Below are positions 34,984-43,976 of a stretch of DNA of 64,000 nt, piece after piece. This DNA is from Cohnella algarum. Lineage in GTDB: Bacteria; Bacillota; Bacilli; Paenibacillales; Paenibacillaceae. Location: contig NZ_JAFHKM010000002.1 in NCBI RefSeq assembly GCF_016937515.1, positions 5,637,001-5,701,000 of the forward strand. The letters are read 5' to 3'. Position 1 is the first letter of the stretch. Each line of letters opens with the position of its first letter. A model generated the notes under the pieces. It saw only the letters and a list, made by a program, of their open reading frames with translations, made no database searches and was not told the origin of the DNA. The position numbers and the translations under genes are program-made.

Positions 34984-36279
34984 ATGAAACGTACGATCGG
35001 GGTTCATGAAAGACCGCCTGCGGGCCAGAGCCTGATGCTCAGCTTGCAGCACTTGTTCGCGATGTTCGGTTCGACGGTGCTCGTCCCGACCTATCTTGGC
35101 GTCGATCCGGCCGTTTGCCTGCTGATGAACGGGATCGGCACGCTTTTGTATTTGTGGGTTTGCCAGGGGAAAATTCCGGCCTACCTCGGCTCAAGCTTCG
35201 CCTTTCTCGCGCCGGCCGGAGCGGTTATCGGCTCGCATGCCTCGCTCGAAGCGGGCTATGCGGCGGCGCTGGGCGGCTTTATCGCAGCCGGCGTCGTGTT
35301 TACGCTGATCGCCCTGATCGTGCAGGTAGCCGGCACCGGCTGGATCAACGTCGTGTTCCCGCCCGCCGCGATGGGCGCCATCATCGTCGTCATCGGCCTC
35401 GAGCTCATTCCGACCGCGGCGGGCATGGCCGGCTGGATCGCGAACGGAAGCGCCGACTGGAAGCCCGATTCCGATTCGATCATCCTGTCCGTCGCGACGC
35501 TGCTCGTCACGGTGCTCGGCTCCGTGCTGTTCCGCGGCTTTTTCCGCATCATTCCGATTTTGATCGGCATTGTCGCCGGTTACGTGCTCGCTTACCTGAT
35601 GGGCGAAACGAAGATGGACGCCGTCGCGGCCGCTTCCTGGTTCGACACGCCGACCTTCACGATGCCGACTCTCGAATGGACCGCGATTTTGACGATCGTT
35701 CCGGCGGCTCTCGTCGTCGTGGCCGAGCATATCGGGCATTTGATCGTGACGGGCAACATCGTCGACAAGGATTTGTCCAAGGACCCGGGTCTCCACCGCT
35801 CCATGCTGGGCAACGGCATTTCGACGATGATATCCGGCTTTGTCGGCTCCACGCCGAACACGACGTACGGGGAAAACATCGGCGTGCTGGCGATCACCCG
35901 CGTCTACTCCACGTTCGTCATCGGGGGCGCTGCGATCATCGCGATCGCGCTGTCGTTCCTCGGCAAATTTTCCGCGCTCATCGCCAACATTCCGGTGCCG
36001 GTCATGGGCGGCGTTTCCTTGCTGCTGTTCGGCGTCATCGCCGCGTCCGGCTTCCGGATGCTCGTCGAGTCCAAGGTGGACTACAGCAAGCCGACGAACC
36101 TGTTTTTGACGACCGTCGTCCTTGTCACGGGGCTGAGCGGCGTCAAAATCACGGCCGGCGATTTCTCCCTTTCCGGCATGGCGCTGGCCACCGTCGTCGC
36201 CATCCTGCTCAGCCTGCTGTTCAAAGTGTTCGAAATCGCCCGGCTGTCCAACGACGAGGAAGCTTCCGGCGGCCATTGA
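34984..36279 (+). CDS. uraA: Uracil permease (NCS2 family)
   Basis: A 431-residue membrane protein with about 14 helices that brings uracil in with protons. The N-terminus QSLMLSLQHLFAMFGSTVLVP, then PAYLGSSFAFLAP, VVVAEHIGHLIVTGNI (with the substrate-binding Glu) and GFVGSTPNTTYGENIGVLAITRVYS are signatures of UraA/PyrP. ATG 34984 is preferred because GGAGG lies 9 bases upstream. A TetR gene follows by 34 bases. Confidence 0.93.
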   Translation: MKRTIGVHERPPAGQSLMLSLQHLFAMFGSTVLVPTYLGVDPAVCLLMNGIGTLLYLWVCQGKIPAYLGSSFAFLAPAGAVIGSHASLEAGYAAALGGFIAAGVVFTLIALIVQVAGTGWINVVFPPAAMGAIIVVIGLELIPTAAGMAGWIANGSADWKPDSDSIILSVATLLVTVLGSVLFRGFFRIIPILIGIVAGYVLAYLMGETKMDAVAAASWFDTPTFTMPTLEWTAILTIVPAALVVVAEHIGHLIVTGNIVDKDLSKDPGLHRSMLGNGISTMISGFVGSTPNTTYGENIGVLAITRVYSTFVIGGAAIIAIALSFLGKFSALIANIPVPVMGGVSLLLFGVIAASGFRMLVESKVDYSKPTNLFLTTVVLVTGLSGVKITAGDFSLSGMALATVVAILLSLLFKVFEIARLSNDEEASGGH

Positions 36280-36313
36280 CGCGCGCAGCATAACCATTTC
36301 GAGGTGAATCCGC

Positions 36314-36976
36314 ATGTTCGTCGGAATTTCCGCCAGGCAGACGCAGGCAAGCGAGAGCGCGATCAAGCAGAAGCGCCGAACGAAAATCAAGCAGGTCGCC
36401 GAGAGGCTGTTCATCCGGCAAGGGATCCACGAAACGTCGATGCAGCAGATTGCCGATGAGCTGGGCATGGGCCGAAGGACGATTTACCATTACTACAATA
36501 CGAAAGAGGAAATCGCCATCGACATCCAGCAGGATTTTCTCGGGCGGCTTCAGGCGGTGGACGGGCTGGACGACGTCTTGCAAACGCCCAAGGCCGGATT
36601 CGGGAAAACGGAAGCGATGCTGGAGCTCGTGCTCGACCACTATTTGCGGCACATTTCGGAAATCGAATACTTGAACGAATTCGACCGCGTCTTCAAAAAC
36701 GCCGAAAGCTACGAGTTCACGACGCCCGAGCTCGAGCAATACGGAGTGTACCGTTTACTGCATGCGGCGCTGAATGCCGGCATCGCGGACGGAAGCATCC
36801 GGCCGATGACGGAGCGGGAGGTGAGCGGCACGATTTTGACGATTAACCACGCCCTGTTCGCTCTCATTACCCGAATCGTCGGCAGACGGGAAATTTTCAA
36901 GCAAACGTACGATTACGATTTGAAGGATATCCGCATGCTCGTCAACCTGATCGCATACGGATTAAAAAACGGATAG
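36314..36976 (+). CDS. TetR family transcriptional regulator
   Basis: A 220-residue regulator with helix-turn-helix at about 22-68 (QVAERLFIRQGIHETSMQQIADELGMGRRTIYHYYNTKEEI) and a helical C-terminal domain. GAGGTGA is 6 bases before the ATG. It follows the uracil permease gene and precedes the GH3 gene, whose promoter overlaps an inverted repeat immediately downstream. It may therefore control the glucosidase gene, itself or the permease; the target is not settled. Confidence 0.87.
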   Translation: MFVGISARQTQASESAIKQKRRTKIKQVAERLFIRQGIHETSMQQIADELGMGRRTIYHYYNTKEEIAIDIQQDFLGRLQAVDGLDDVLQTPKAGFGKTEAMLELVLDHYLRHISEIEYLNEFDRVFKNAESYEFTTPELEQYGVYRLLHAALNAGIADGSIRPMTEREVSGTILTINHALFALITRIVGRREIFKQTYDYDLKDIRMLVNLIAYGLKNG

Positions 36977-36981
36977 CATTT

Positions 36982-37035
36982 TGGCGCAACGTGTGCAATT
37001 TATAATTGACACATGTTGTGCCATTTTTGTATATT
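36982..37035 (+). promoter_or_regulatory. GH3 promoter overlapped by a 14-base inverted repeat operator
   Basis: TGGCGCAACGTGTG (36982-36995) and CACATGTTGTGCCA (37010-37023) are inverted repeats with 12 of 14 matches around a 14-base AT-rich centre. The right arm overlaps the -35 box TTGACA (37006-37011); the -10 box TATATT is at 37030-37035, 18 bases away. This layout suits repression by a dimeric regulator such as the adjacent TetR protein or a LacI-type factor. Confidence 0.65.
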
Positions 37036-37083
37036 GAAATCGGATACAGGTTTGATTTCATGATGAGATGCGGAGGTTGAACG

Positions 37084-39284
37084 ATGGACATCGAAGCTTT
37101 GATCGGCAACATGACGGCGGAGGAAAAAATCCGCCTGCTCGCCGGCGCCTCTTTCTGGAGCACGAACGCGATCGAAAGGCTCGGCATTCCTTCTATCGTG
37201 CTGACGGACGGCCCGCACGGCTTGCGCCTCAGCGCTTCCGACGAGACCGGGGACATTTTATCGAACACGAAGCCGGCGACGGCGTTTCCGATCGAGGCGG
37301 CCATGGCGGCGACATGGAACGAAGAGCTGATCGGGGAAGCGGGACGGACGATGGCCGAGGAGTGTCAGCACTACGGCGTCGGCATTTTGCTCGGGCCGGG
37401 CGTCAACGGCAAGCGCTCTCCGCTCGGCGGACGCAATTTCGAATATTATTCGGAAGATCCCTATTTGAGCGGCCGCATGGGTGCCGCCTTCGTCAAAGGC
37501 GTGCAGTCCGGCGGCGTCGGGACGTCCGTCAAGCACTTTGTCGCGAACGAGCAGGAAACGAACCGGATGGTCGTCAGCACCGAAGCGGACGAACGCACGC
37601 TGCGGGAACTGTACCTGCTGCCGTTCGAGATGATCGTCAAGGAAGCGAAGCCGTGGACGATCATGTGCTCTTACAACAAATTGAACGGCACGCAAATGGC
37701 GAATAACGACGAATATTTGAACGGAATCCTGAAAAACGAGTGGGGCTTCGAAGGTCTCGTCATGTCCGACTGGGGCGCCGTCGGCGACAAAGTCGCTTCG
37801 GTCCGGTACGGCCTCGACCTCGAGATGCCGGGTCCCGGGGCGCGGGACGCCGAAGTGCTGGAGGCGTATCGGAACGGCCTCGTTACGGACGAGCAGCTTG
37901 ACGATCACGTGCGCCGCGTGCTGGGCGTCATTCGCCAAGCGATCGAAGCGAGGCGCGACGTGCCGGCGCTCGAGACGGAGAAGCATCACGAGCTCGCCCG
38001 CGAGGTTGCCGAGGAAGCGATCGTCCTGCTCAAAAACGACGGCGGCCTGCTGCCGCTCCGAAAGCGGGCGAACGTCGCCGTGCTCGGGCGGTTCGCCGAA
38101 ATGCCCAGGTTTCAAGGGGCGGCAGCTCCCATATGAATCCGGCCAAGCTCGATATCCCGCTTGACGCGTTGTCCGCCTTCGCGAATACGGTCTACGGCGC
38201 GGGCTACAGGGACGAATCGATCGACGAGGAGCTGATCGAGGAAGCGAAGGAGCTGGCGAAGGGCAAGGACGCCGTCATCGTGTTCGTCGGCACCACGGAA
38301 AAAATCGAAAGCGAAGGCTACGACCGCGCGGATCTGAATTTGCCGGCCAGCCACTTGCGCCTGATCGAAGCGGCAGCCGGCGTCAACCCGAACGTCGTCG
38401 TCGTCAACCATAGCGGCTCCGCGATCGACGTCGGCCCGTTCGAAAGCCTGGCGAGGGCGATCGTGCACGCATGGCTCCCTGGCCAGGCGGGAGGCTCCGC
38501 GATCGCGAACGTGCTGTTCGGCGAAACGAACCCGTCCGGCAAGCTGACCGAAACGTTTCCGCTCGCGCTGGAGCACAATCCGTCGTACCTGAGTTTCCCG
38601 GGCAATATTCGCAAGGTTCATTATAACGAGGGCATCTTTGTCGGTTACCGTTATTACGATGCGAAGAAGCTGGACGTCCGGTATCCGTTCGGCTACGGCC
38701 TCAGCTACTCGCGCTTCGACTATTCGCGCCTCGAGCTTTCCGCGGCCGATCTGAGGAACGGCGAGCTTCTGCGGGTCAAGTTCGACGTGACGAACCGGGG
38801 AGACCGTGCCGGCAAAGAAATCGCCCAGGTGTACGTAAGGGACGTTTTGTCTTCCGTCGCCAAACCCGAGAAAGAGCTGAAAGGCTTCGCCAAAGTGGAG
38901 CTGGCGCCGGGAGAGACGAAAACGGTGGAAATCGAGCTGGACGAACGCGCTTTTGCCCACTATTGCGAGCATCTCGGCCGCTTCGCCGTCGAATCCGGCG
39001 ATTTCGCGATTCTCGTCGGCGCGTCCTCCCGCGACATCCGGTTGTCCGCGCAGGTCGCGTTCCGGTCGGAAGACGATATTCGCGAGCCGCTGACGGCCGA
39101 TCACAGCCTGAAGGAATGGCTGGAGGACGAACGCTATTCCGCCCGGATCAAGCAAGCGTTCGCGGGCATGAACTTGAACGACGACAGCCCGATTTTCCCG
39201 ATTTTGCTCGGCATGCCCCTCCAAAAACTGGAGATCATGATGCCGAATCTGAAGGCGTTCGTCTCCGAGCTTTCGGAGAGATAA
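37084..39284 (+). pseudogene. GH3 family beta-glucosidase, reading frame broken by one missing base
   Basis: The first frame (37084-38136) encodes the barrel domain: VLTDGPHGLR, then VKHFVANEQE and the nucleophile motif GLVMSDWGAV. The second (38133-39284) encodes the alpha/beta sandwich (VFVGTTEKIESEGYDR) and the fibronectin III-like end. Adding a G to GG at 38121-38122 gives FQGAGSSHMNP and a 734-residue protein of normal GH3 architecture, with no signal peptide. It should release glucose from beta-glucosides in the cytoplasm. Conservation on both sides argues for a sequence error. Confidence 0.85.
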
Positions 39285-39349
39285 GGCCTGATCGCCTGCA
39301 GCCTGCGTTCCCGGGTGCGTTCCCGGGACGACGGCACTCCTCTTTCGAA

Positions 39350-41228
39350 ATCGAGTAGGAGGAGGCGCCTAGCCTCCGTCCTCTCACACCACCGTACATG
39401 CGGGTCCGCATACGGCGGTTCCAAAAGGTTAACAAAGTGCTAAATAACGAGTAAGCAAACTTTTCAGCCCTTTCGCTTCCCAGTAGGAAGTCGGGAGGGC
39501 ATTATTTGTGTTTCGAGACATTTCCCAAGCACCGCGTCTGGAGTTAGCCATGACAAAACACGCCCATTCTGGGACGCCGAGTGCTCGAAGCTCACGGATT
39601 CGAGTACGTACACGTTTCCATTGCTTCCATAAGCACATACGCAGTCTGCGGCGAGTCCACTGGTCGAGTTTCTCGCAGTGTCCCTTTGCCGATGCTAGTC
39701 GGAAATAGCCAATCCAGCCGATGAGATAGCGGTTTAATTGCATAATCCGCTTTTCCATAGACATCGACCGCGAACGGTTCGTCAGCTCTCGTACCTTCTC
39801 TTTAAACCGCGAAATGGTCTGTGGGGCTAACCGAATCGTCGCCTTTTTATCCCACAGGAAACTGAATCCGAGGAACTTACGGTTCCAAGGACGATCTACT
39901 GCGCTTTTCTCTCGATTCACTTTCAGTTTTAGCTTTCCTTCTACGAAGCGCGTTACCGACTCCATGACGCGTTCGCCTGCACGTTTACTGGCAACGAAAA
40001 TATTGCAGTCGTCCGCATAGCGGACAAATCGCAATCCTCGTTTTGTTAGCTCTTTGTCCAAGTCGTCCAGTAGAATGTTCGCTAAAAGCGGGCTCAGAGG
40101 TCCCCCTTGCGGCGTTCCCTCTCCCGTCTTTTCGAACACCCCATTCGCCATAACCCCAGCATTAAGATAGGCGCGAATGAGCTTTAGGACACGCTTGTCC
40201 GTCACTTTCCTTGCTACTCTTGCCATGAGCATGTCGTGGTTGACTCGGTCAAAGAACTTCGCTAAGTCCATGTCTACCACCCATCGAAAACCTTCCTGGA
40301 TGTAGTGCTGAGCTTGCTTTACCGCGTCATGCGCTCGCTTTCCGGGGCGAAAGCCGTAGCTACGCCTCGAGAAGTCCGCATCGAAGATCGGATTCATCAC
40401 TTGTAGAAGGGCTTGTTGAAGAAAGCGGTCCATCACGGTCGGGATGCCAAGCAGCCTCACGCCGCCTCCGGGCTTGGGGATTTCCACTCGTTTGACCGGC
40501 ATGGGTCTGTAGGTTCCCGCGAGGAGTTCGGTTTTCACCGTTTCCCAGTGTGTTTTCAGGTAAGCTTGTAGATTCGCTACCGTTACACTGTCCACACCGG
40601 GCGCCCCTCCGTTCTGCACCACTCGCTTGTAGGCGAGCCTAAGGTTATCTCCTTTGAGCATTCGTTCTAACAAGTCGTTATTCGCTTCGCGAGAGGAAGG
40701 GGCGACTTGTGCCGTCGTAGAACTCGGCGCTTCGGCATACCCTGACGGCTTCACCGCTTCTCTTTGCCGCAAGCTCTCTTGCGAGATATTCTGCTGTCTT
40801 TGCTCCTCGTGCGAACGCATCGGTTTCCTCTCTCCTTTCGGTTCAGCCCTTCCGGTTTCCGGCGTCCCGTACTCCCGTACTATGGCCTCTGCTGACTCCT
40901 GCGGATTCAGCACAGCCTTCCGACTGTGGTTACGAAGTAACTTCGCATTTTCCGCAGGTCTCCCCAGATAAGAACGTCATCTTTCTGCCCGCAACCACCC
41001 AAGTTTACAGGGAAAGCCCTTGGCGACTTTGGATTTCGTCATGTGTAGGTGACTCATCCGACTAACCCTGCCTCAAATTGAGTTCGTGTACCTTGGCTCG
41101 TGCATTTGCCTCCAGCTTCCTTCAGATTCCGCCTCGCGGCTGACACCCTTGCTCTTGGCTAACGGTAGGCGTTCGCCAGCCCCCGTTCGGGACTTTCACC
41201 CTAGAGATGACGCCCATGCTGGGCGTAC
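39350..41228 (-). mobile_element. Group II intron (class C type) inserted beside a terminator
   Basis: The intron reads leftward and is about 1.88 kb long. The 3' end shows a domain V-like hairpin (ACCGCCGTATGCGG / CCGCATGTACGGTGG, around 39385-39422) followed by a domain VI-like stem and the end CTACTCGAT near 39350. The 5' end starts about GTACGCCC at 41228, with the conserved GGGTGAAAGTCCCGAACGG region shortly inside (near 41190). It encodes a maturase. It lies directly after a terminator hairpin, as class C introns prefer. End positions are accurate to a few bases. Confidence 0.82.
39429..40820 (-). CDS. ltrA: Group II intron reverse transcriptase/maturase
   Basis: A 463-residue intron protein. 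The reverse transcriptase has the YADD active site at about 268-271 (RFVRYADDCNIF) and GEGTPQGGPLSPLLANILLDDLD; RRSYGFRPGKRAHDA is also typical. The C-terminal maturase domain (about 370-430: RLMQLNRYLIGWIGYFRLA-like) helps splicing. No HNH endonuclease domain is present, which fits class C introns that use terminator hairpins instead of cleaved targets. ATG 40820 has GGAGAGAGG upstream. The frame is intact, so the intron may be mobile. Confidence 0.92.
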   Translation of the reverse strand: MRSHEEQRQQNISQESLRQREAVKPSGYAEAPSSTTAQVAPSSREANNDLLERMLKGDNLRLAYKRVVQNGGAPGVDSVTVANLQAYLKTHWETVKTELLAGTYRPMPVKRVEIPKPGGGVRLLGIPTVMDRFLQQALLQVMNPIFDADFSRRSYGFRPGKRAHDAVKQAQHYIQEGFRWVVDMDLAKFFDRVNHDMLMARVARKVTDKRVLKLIRAYLNAGVMANGVFEKTGEGTPQGGPLSPLLANILLDDLDKELTKRGLRFVRYADDCNIFVASKRAGERVMESVTRFVEGKLKLKVNREKSAVDRPWNRKFLGFSFLWDKKATIRLAPQTISRFKEKVRELTNRSRSMSMEKRIMQLNRYLIGWIGYFRLASAKGHCEKLDQWTRRRLRMCLWKQWKRVRTRIRELRALGVPEWACFVMANSRRGAWEMSRNTNNALPTSYWEAKGLKSLLTRYLALC

Positions 41229-41237
41229 TACGGCAAA

Positions 41238-41272
41238 GCCGCCGGACCCCCAAGGTCCCGGCGGCTTTTTTT
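41238..41272. terminator. Terminator hairpin used as the intron target
   Basis: GCCGCCGGACC pairs with GGTCCCGGCGGC (one bulged base), followed by TTTTTTT on the + strand and by CTTT on the - strand. It lies between the convergent GH3 gene and alarmone synthetase gene. The intron begins about 10 bases beyond it on the GH3 side, so it now separates the GH3 gene from its terminator. Confidence 0.8.
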
Positions 41273-41336
41273 CGCGTCAATTCCCTCCGATCCGGCATGC
41301 GGTACGTTTTTCCCCAATTCGCCTAAGCTCGCCGGC

Positions 41337-42083
41337 TCAGTCGTTCCGGCCGTCGCCAAGCATCTCCATCAGCGCCGCGGGCAGCTTCATTTGCCGATTG
41401 CCCAGCATCAGCTTGCCCAGTTCGGCCAGGTCGTCGTCGGCCTGCACTTCCTTGATGAGCTCGATTTCCTTATGCAGCCGTTCCATCTTCCGATCCAGCG
41501 CGGTCGCGGAATCCGCCGCCTCCTTCAGCTCCCGAAGCAGACGAGCGGGCACCTCCTGATTGTACTTGTAAAAAATTTTATGCTCCAGGCTCGCCCAGAA
41601 GTCCATGGCGATCGTCCGGATTTGCACTTCGACGCATACGTTTTCCCGGCGGTCGGACATGAACACCGGCACTTCGACGAGCATGTGAAGGCTTTGATAG
41701 CCGTTCGGCTTCGGTTCCTTGATGTAATCCTTGATTTGGATAATGGTCAAATCGCTTTGATTTTGCAGCATATCGCCGATCCGATAAATATCGGAAATAA
41801 AAGAGCAGGTAATGCGGATGCCCGCGATATCCTTGATCCGCTCCCGGATGCTCGCGAAGGACAAGTCGCAGCCTTTGCGGGCGACCTTTTTGATCAGGCT
41901 TTCCGGGGATTTCAGCCGGGATTTCATATGTTCGATCGGATTGTAATCGTGAAGCATCTGAAATTCTTCCTGCAAAATTTCGAGCTTCGTTTCCATTTCG
42001 CTCAGCGCGAATTTATACATCATTAAAAAACGGGTAATCTCGGTTTTAAACTGCTTGAACTGTTCGACCTGAATCGCGCTCAT
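41337..42083 (-). CDS. Small alarmone synthetase (RelA/SpoT synthetase domain, RelQ/YjbM type)
   Basis: A 248-residue stand-alone (p)ppGpp synthetase. SRLKSPESLIKKVARKG, then IKDIAGIRITCSFISDIY, and the active-site region IKEPKPNGYQSLHMLVEVPV with EVQIRTIAMDFWASLEHKIFYK are characteristic. There is no HD hydrolase domain, so it only makes alarmone. Helices before and after the domain fit the tetramer-forming RelQ group. ATG 42083 has AAAGGAG upstream. The gene seems monocistronic. Confidence 0.92.
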   Translation of the reverse strand: MSAIQVEQFKQFKTEITRFLMMYKFALSEMETKLEILQEEFQMLHDYNPIEHMKSRLKSPESLIKKVARKGCDLSFASIRERIKDIAGIRITCSFISDIYRIGDMLQNQSDLTIIQIKDYIKEPKPNGYQSLHMLVEVPVFMSDRRENVCVEVQIRTIAMDFWASLEHKIFYKYNQEVPARLLRELKEAADSATALDRKMERLHKEIELIKEVQADDDLAELGKLMLGNRQMKLPAALMEMLGDGRND

Positions 42084-42211
42084 AAAGCCGCTCCTTTCAT
42101 TTGCCCCATCTGTCGGCCTCCTTCTATTGTCTCTTCCCGGCCGGCAAATTTCAAGTTTGGGCGCGGGCCGGGGCGCCGCGGCCGAAGCCGGGCGTCGCCC
42201 CGGCCGCGCGC

Positions 42212-42247
42212 GGAAAGGGGATGACCGTCTCGGGCATCCCCTTTTCA
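42212..42247. terminator. Terminator downstream of fabI
   Basis: AAAGGGGATG and CATCCCCTTT form a perfect 10-base-pair stem with a loop of about 12 bases; T-runs are short on either strand. It lies between fabI (ends 42279) and the start of the alarmone synthetase gene. Confidence 0.65.
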
Positions 42248-42278
42248 GCGTTCGTTCAATGCGCATCGGCTGCGCTTG

Positions 42279-43055
42279 CTACATTCCCATAATATGGTAT
42301 CCCGAATCGACATGAAGCACTTCGCCGGTAATGCCGCGGGACAGGTCGCTCAGCAGGAACATCGTCGCGTCGCCGACTTCGTCCTGGTCGACGTTTTTGC
42401 GCAGGGGCGCCTTTTCCTCGATCGTCGACATAATATCATTGAAGCCCGATACGGCTTTGGCGGCCAGCGTCCGGATCGGTCCGGCGGAAACCGCGTTCAC
42501 GCGAATGCCGTCCTTGCCGAGGTCTTCGGCCAAGTAGCGGACACTCGCCTCGAGCGCAGCCTTGGCCACGCCCATGACGTTGTAGTTTTTGACGACGCGC
42601 TCGGCGCCGATGTAAGTTTGCGTGACGATGCCGCCGCCTTCCGTCATGATCTTCCGCGCTTCGCGGGCCACCGCCACGAGCGAGTAGGAGCTGGCGTTTT
42701 GCGCGAGCAGATAGCCTTCCCTCGTCGTGTTGACGTATTCCCCTTTCAGCTCGTCCTTGTCGGAGAACGCGAGGGAGTGCACGACGCCGTGAACCGTCCC
42801 GACCTTCTCGCCGATTTCCGCGAACGCGCCCGCGACGCTTTCGTCGTCCAGCACGTCGCAGCGCACCTTCAGCAGCGGCTCGATGCTTTGCTCGGCCAGC
42901 AGCTCCGTCAATTTATCCAGCGAACGATCCTGCCGGTATGTAAAAACCAGTTTAGCTCCTTGTTTATGCAGAGATTTGGCGATTCCCCAGCCGATGCTCC
43001 GTTTGTTGGCGACGCCCATGACTACGATCACTTTGTTTTCCAGTAAATTTGACAA
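42279..43055 (-). CDS. fabI: Enoyl-[acyl-carrier-protein] reductase (NADH)
   Basis: A 258-residue short-chain dehydrogenase that performs the last step of each fatty acid elongation cycle. The N-terminal VVMGVANKRSIGWGIAKSL binds the cofactor; GVVHSLAFSDKDELKG, then GAERVVKNYNVMGVAKAALE (catalytic Lys) and INAVSAGPIRTLAAK-like RVNAVSAGPIRT are FabI hallmarks. It is the target of triclosan-type inhibitors in other bacteria. It stands alone between a terminator and a divergent gene. Confidence 0.95.
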   Translation of the reverse strand: MSNLLENKVIVVMGVANKRSIGWGIAKSLHKQGAKLVFTYRQDRSLDKLTELLAEQSIEPLLKVRCDVLDDESVAGAFAEIGEKVGTVHGVVHSLAFSDKDELKGEYVNTTREGYLLAQNASSYSLVAVAREARKIMTEGGGIVTQTYIGAERVVKNYNVMGVAKAALEASVRYLAEDLGKDGIRVNAVSAGPIRTLAAKAVSGFNDIMSTIEEKAPLRKNVDQDEVGDATMFLLSDLSRGITGEVLHVDSGYHIMGM

Positions 43056-43257
43056 GAAAGTCCCTCCTAATCGAACTCGTCCGAGACAACGGAAACGGCA
43101 GCCTGTACGGCGCTGTTTCTCGCAAGTTCTATATTAAAGCAAACGATCGCAAAGTTCCACCGCCCCGACCGAAGGACCAAAGCCGCTTGCTATCCGATTT
43201 GTGGTAAAATGAGGAGCAAATGCCGCGAACAGCGTGCGAGCGGGAGGTCGTTCGAAA

Positions 43258-43818
43258 ATGGGAAAGCAATTTCCGTCCATGCTGCCCGAGCATATCGCCT
43301 TTATCCGAAAACAGCATCTCTTTTTCGTCGGATCGGCCCCTTTATCCCCTGACGGCCATGTCAATCTCTCGCCCAAAGGGTACGATACGTTTCGGGTTAT
43401 ATCCGATAGCCAGGCAGCGTATCTCGACGTAACCGGAAGCGGGAACGAGACGAGCGCGCACCTTCGGGAAAACGGACGCGTCACGATCATGTTTTGCGCG
43501 TTCGAAGGGCCTCCGAACATTTTGCGGCTGTACGGCACCGGGACCGTCGTGCTGCCCGGCTCCGAGCGGTGGGATACGCTGTACGGGCATTTTAGTCCGG
43601 TTCCCGGAGCGCGGCAAATCATCGCGATCGACGTGCATAAGGTGCAAACCTCGTGCGGCTTCGCCGTTCCATTTATGACTTACGAAAAAGAACGGGACAC
43701 GCTTGAGAGGTGGGCGGAGCAAAAAGGCGAGGAAGGCCTGACGGCTTACCGCCGGGAGAAAAACGCGAAAAGCATCGACGGCCTGCCGACGCCGCTCGGC
43801 CTGTTGCCGCGCGAGTAA
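43258..43818 (+). CDS. Pyridoxamine 5'-phosphate oxidase-like flavin-binding protein
   Basis: A 186-residue split-barrel protein. MLPEHIAFIRKQHLFFVGSA, then GHVNLSPKGYDTFRVIS and GRVTIMFCAFEGPPNILRLYGTG match the PNPOx-like family (PF01243 group) that binds FMN or F420. It is not the biosynthetic enzyme PdxH. The tail KNAKSIDGLPTPLG is family-specific. Substrate unknown. ATG 43258 has GGGAGG about 10 bases upstream. Confidence 0.87.
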   Translation: MGKQFPSMLPEHIAFIRKQHLFFVGSAPLSPDGHVNLSPKGYDTFRVISDSQAAYLDVTGSGNETSAHLRENGRVTIMFCAFEGPPNILRLYGTGTVVLPGSERWDTLYGHFSPVPGARQIIAIDVHKVQTSCGFAVPFMTYEKERDTLERWAEQKGEEGLTAYRREKNAKSIDGLPTPLGLLPRE

Positions 43819-43976
43819 CGAAAGCTCGGGAGCAACGAAGCCGCGGCACCTTAAGCGGATTTCGAAACTTTCGGAGCAATCGACCCGAACCGAATTTCCC
43901 TTGCAGATTCGTGCATGAACTGCACGGATAGCGCGTGTCGGTCGAGCTATATTGAACTTGGAGGGGATCAACGCGA

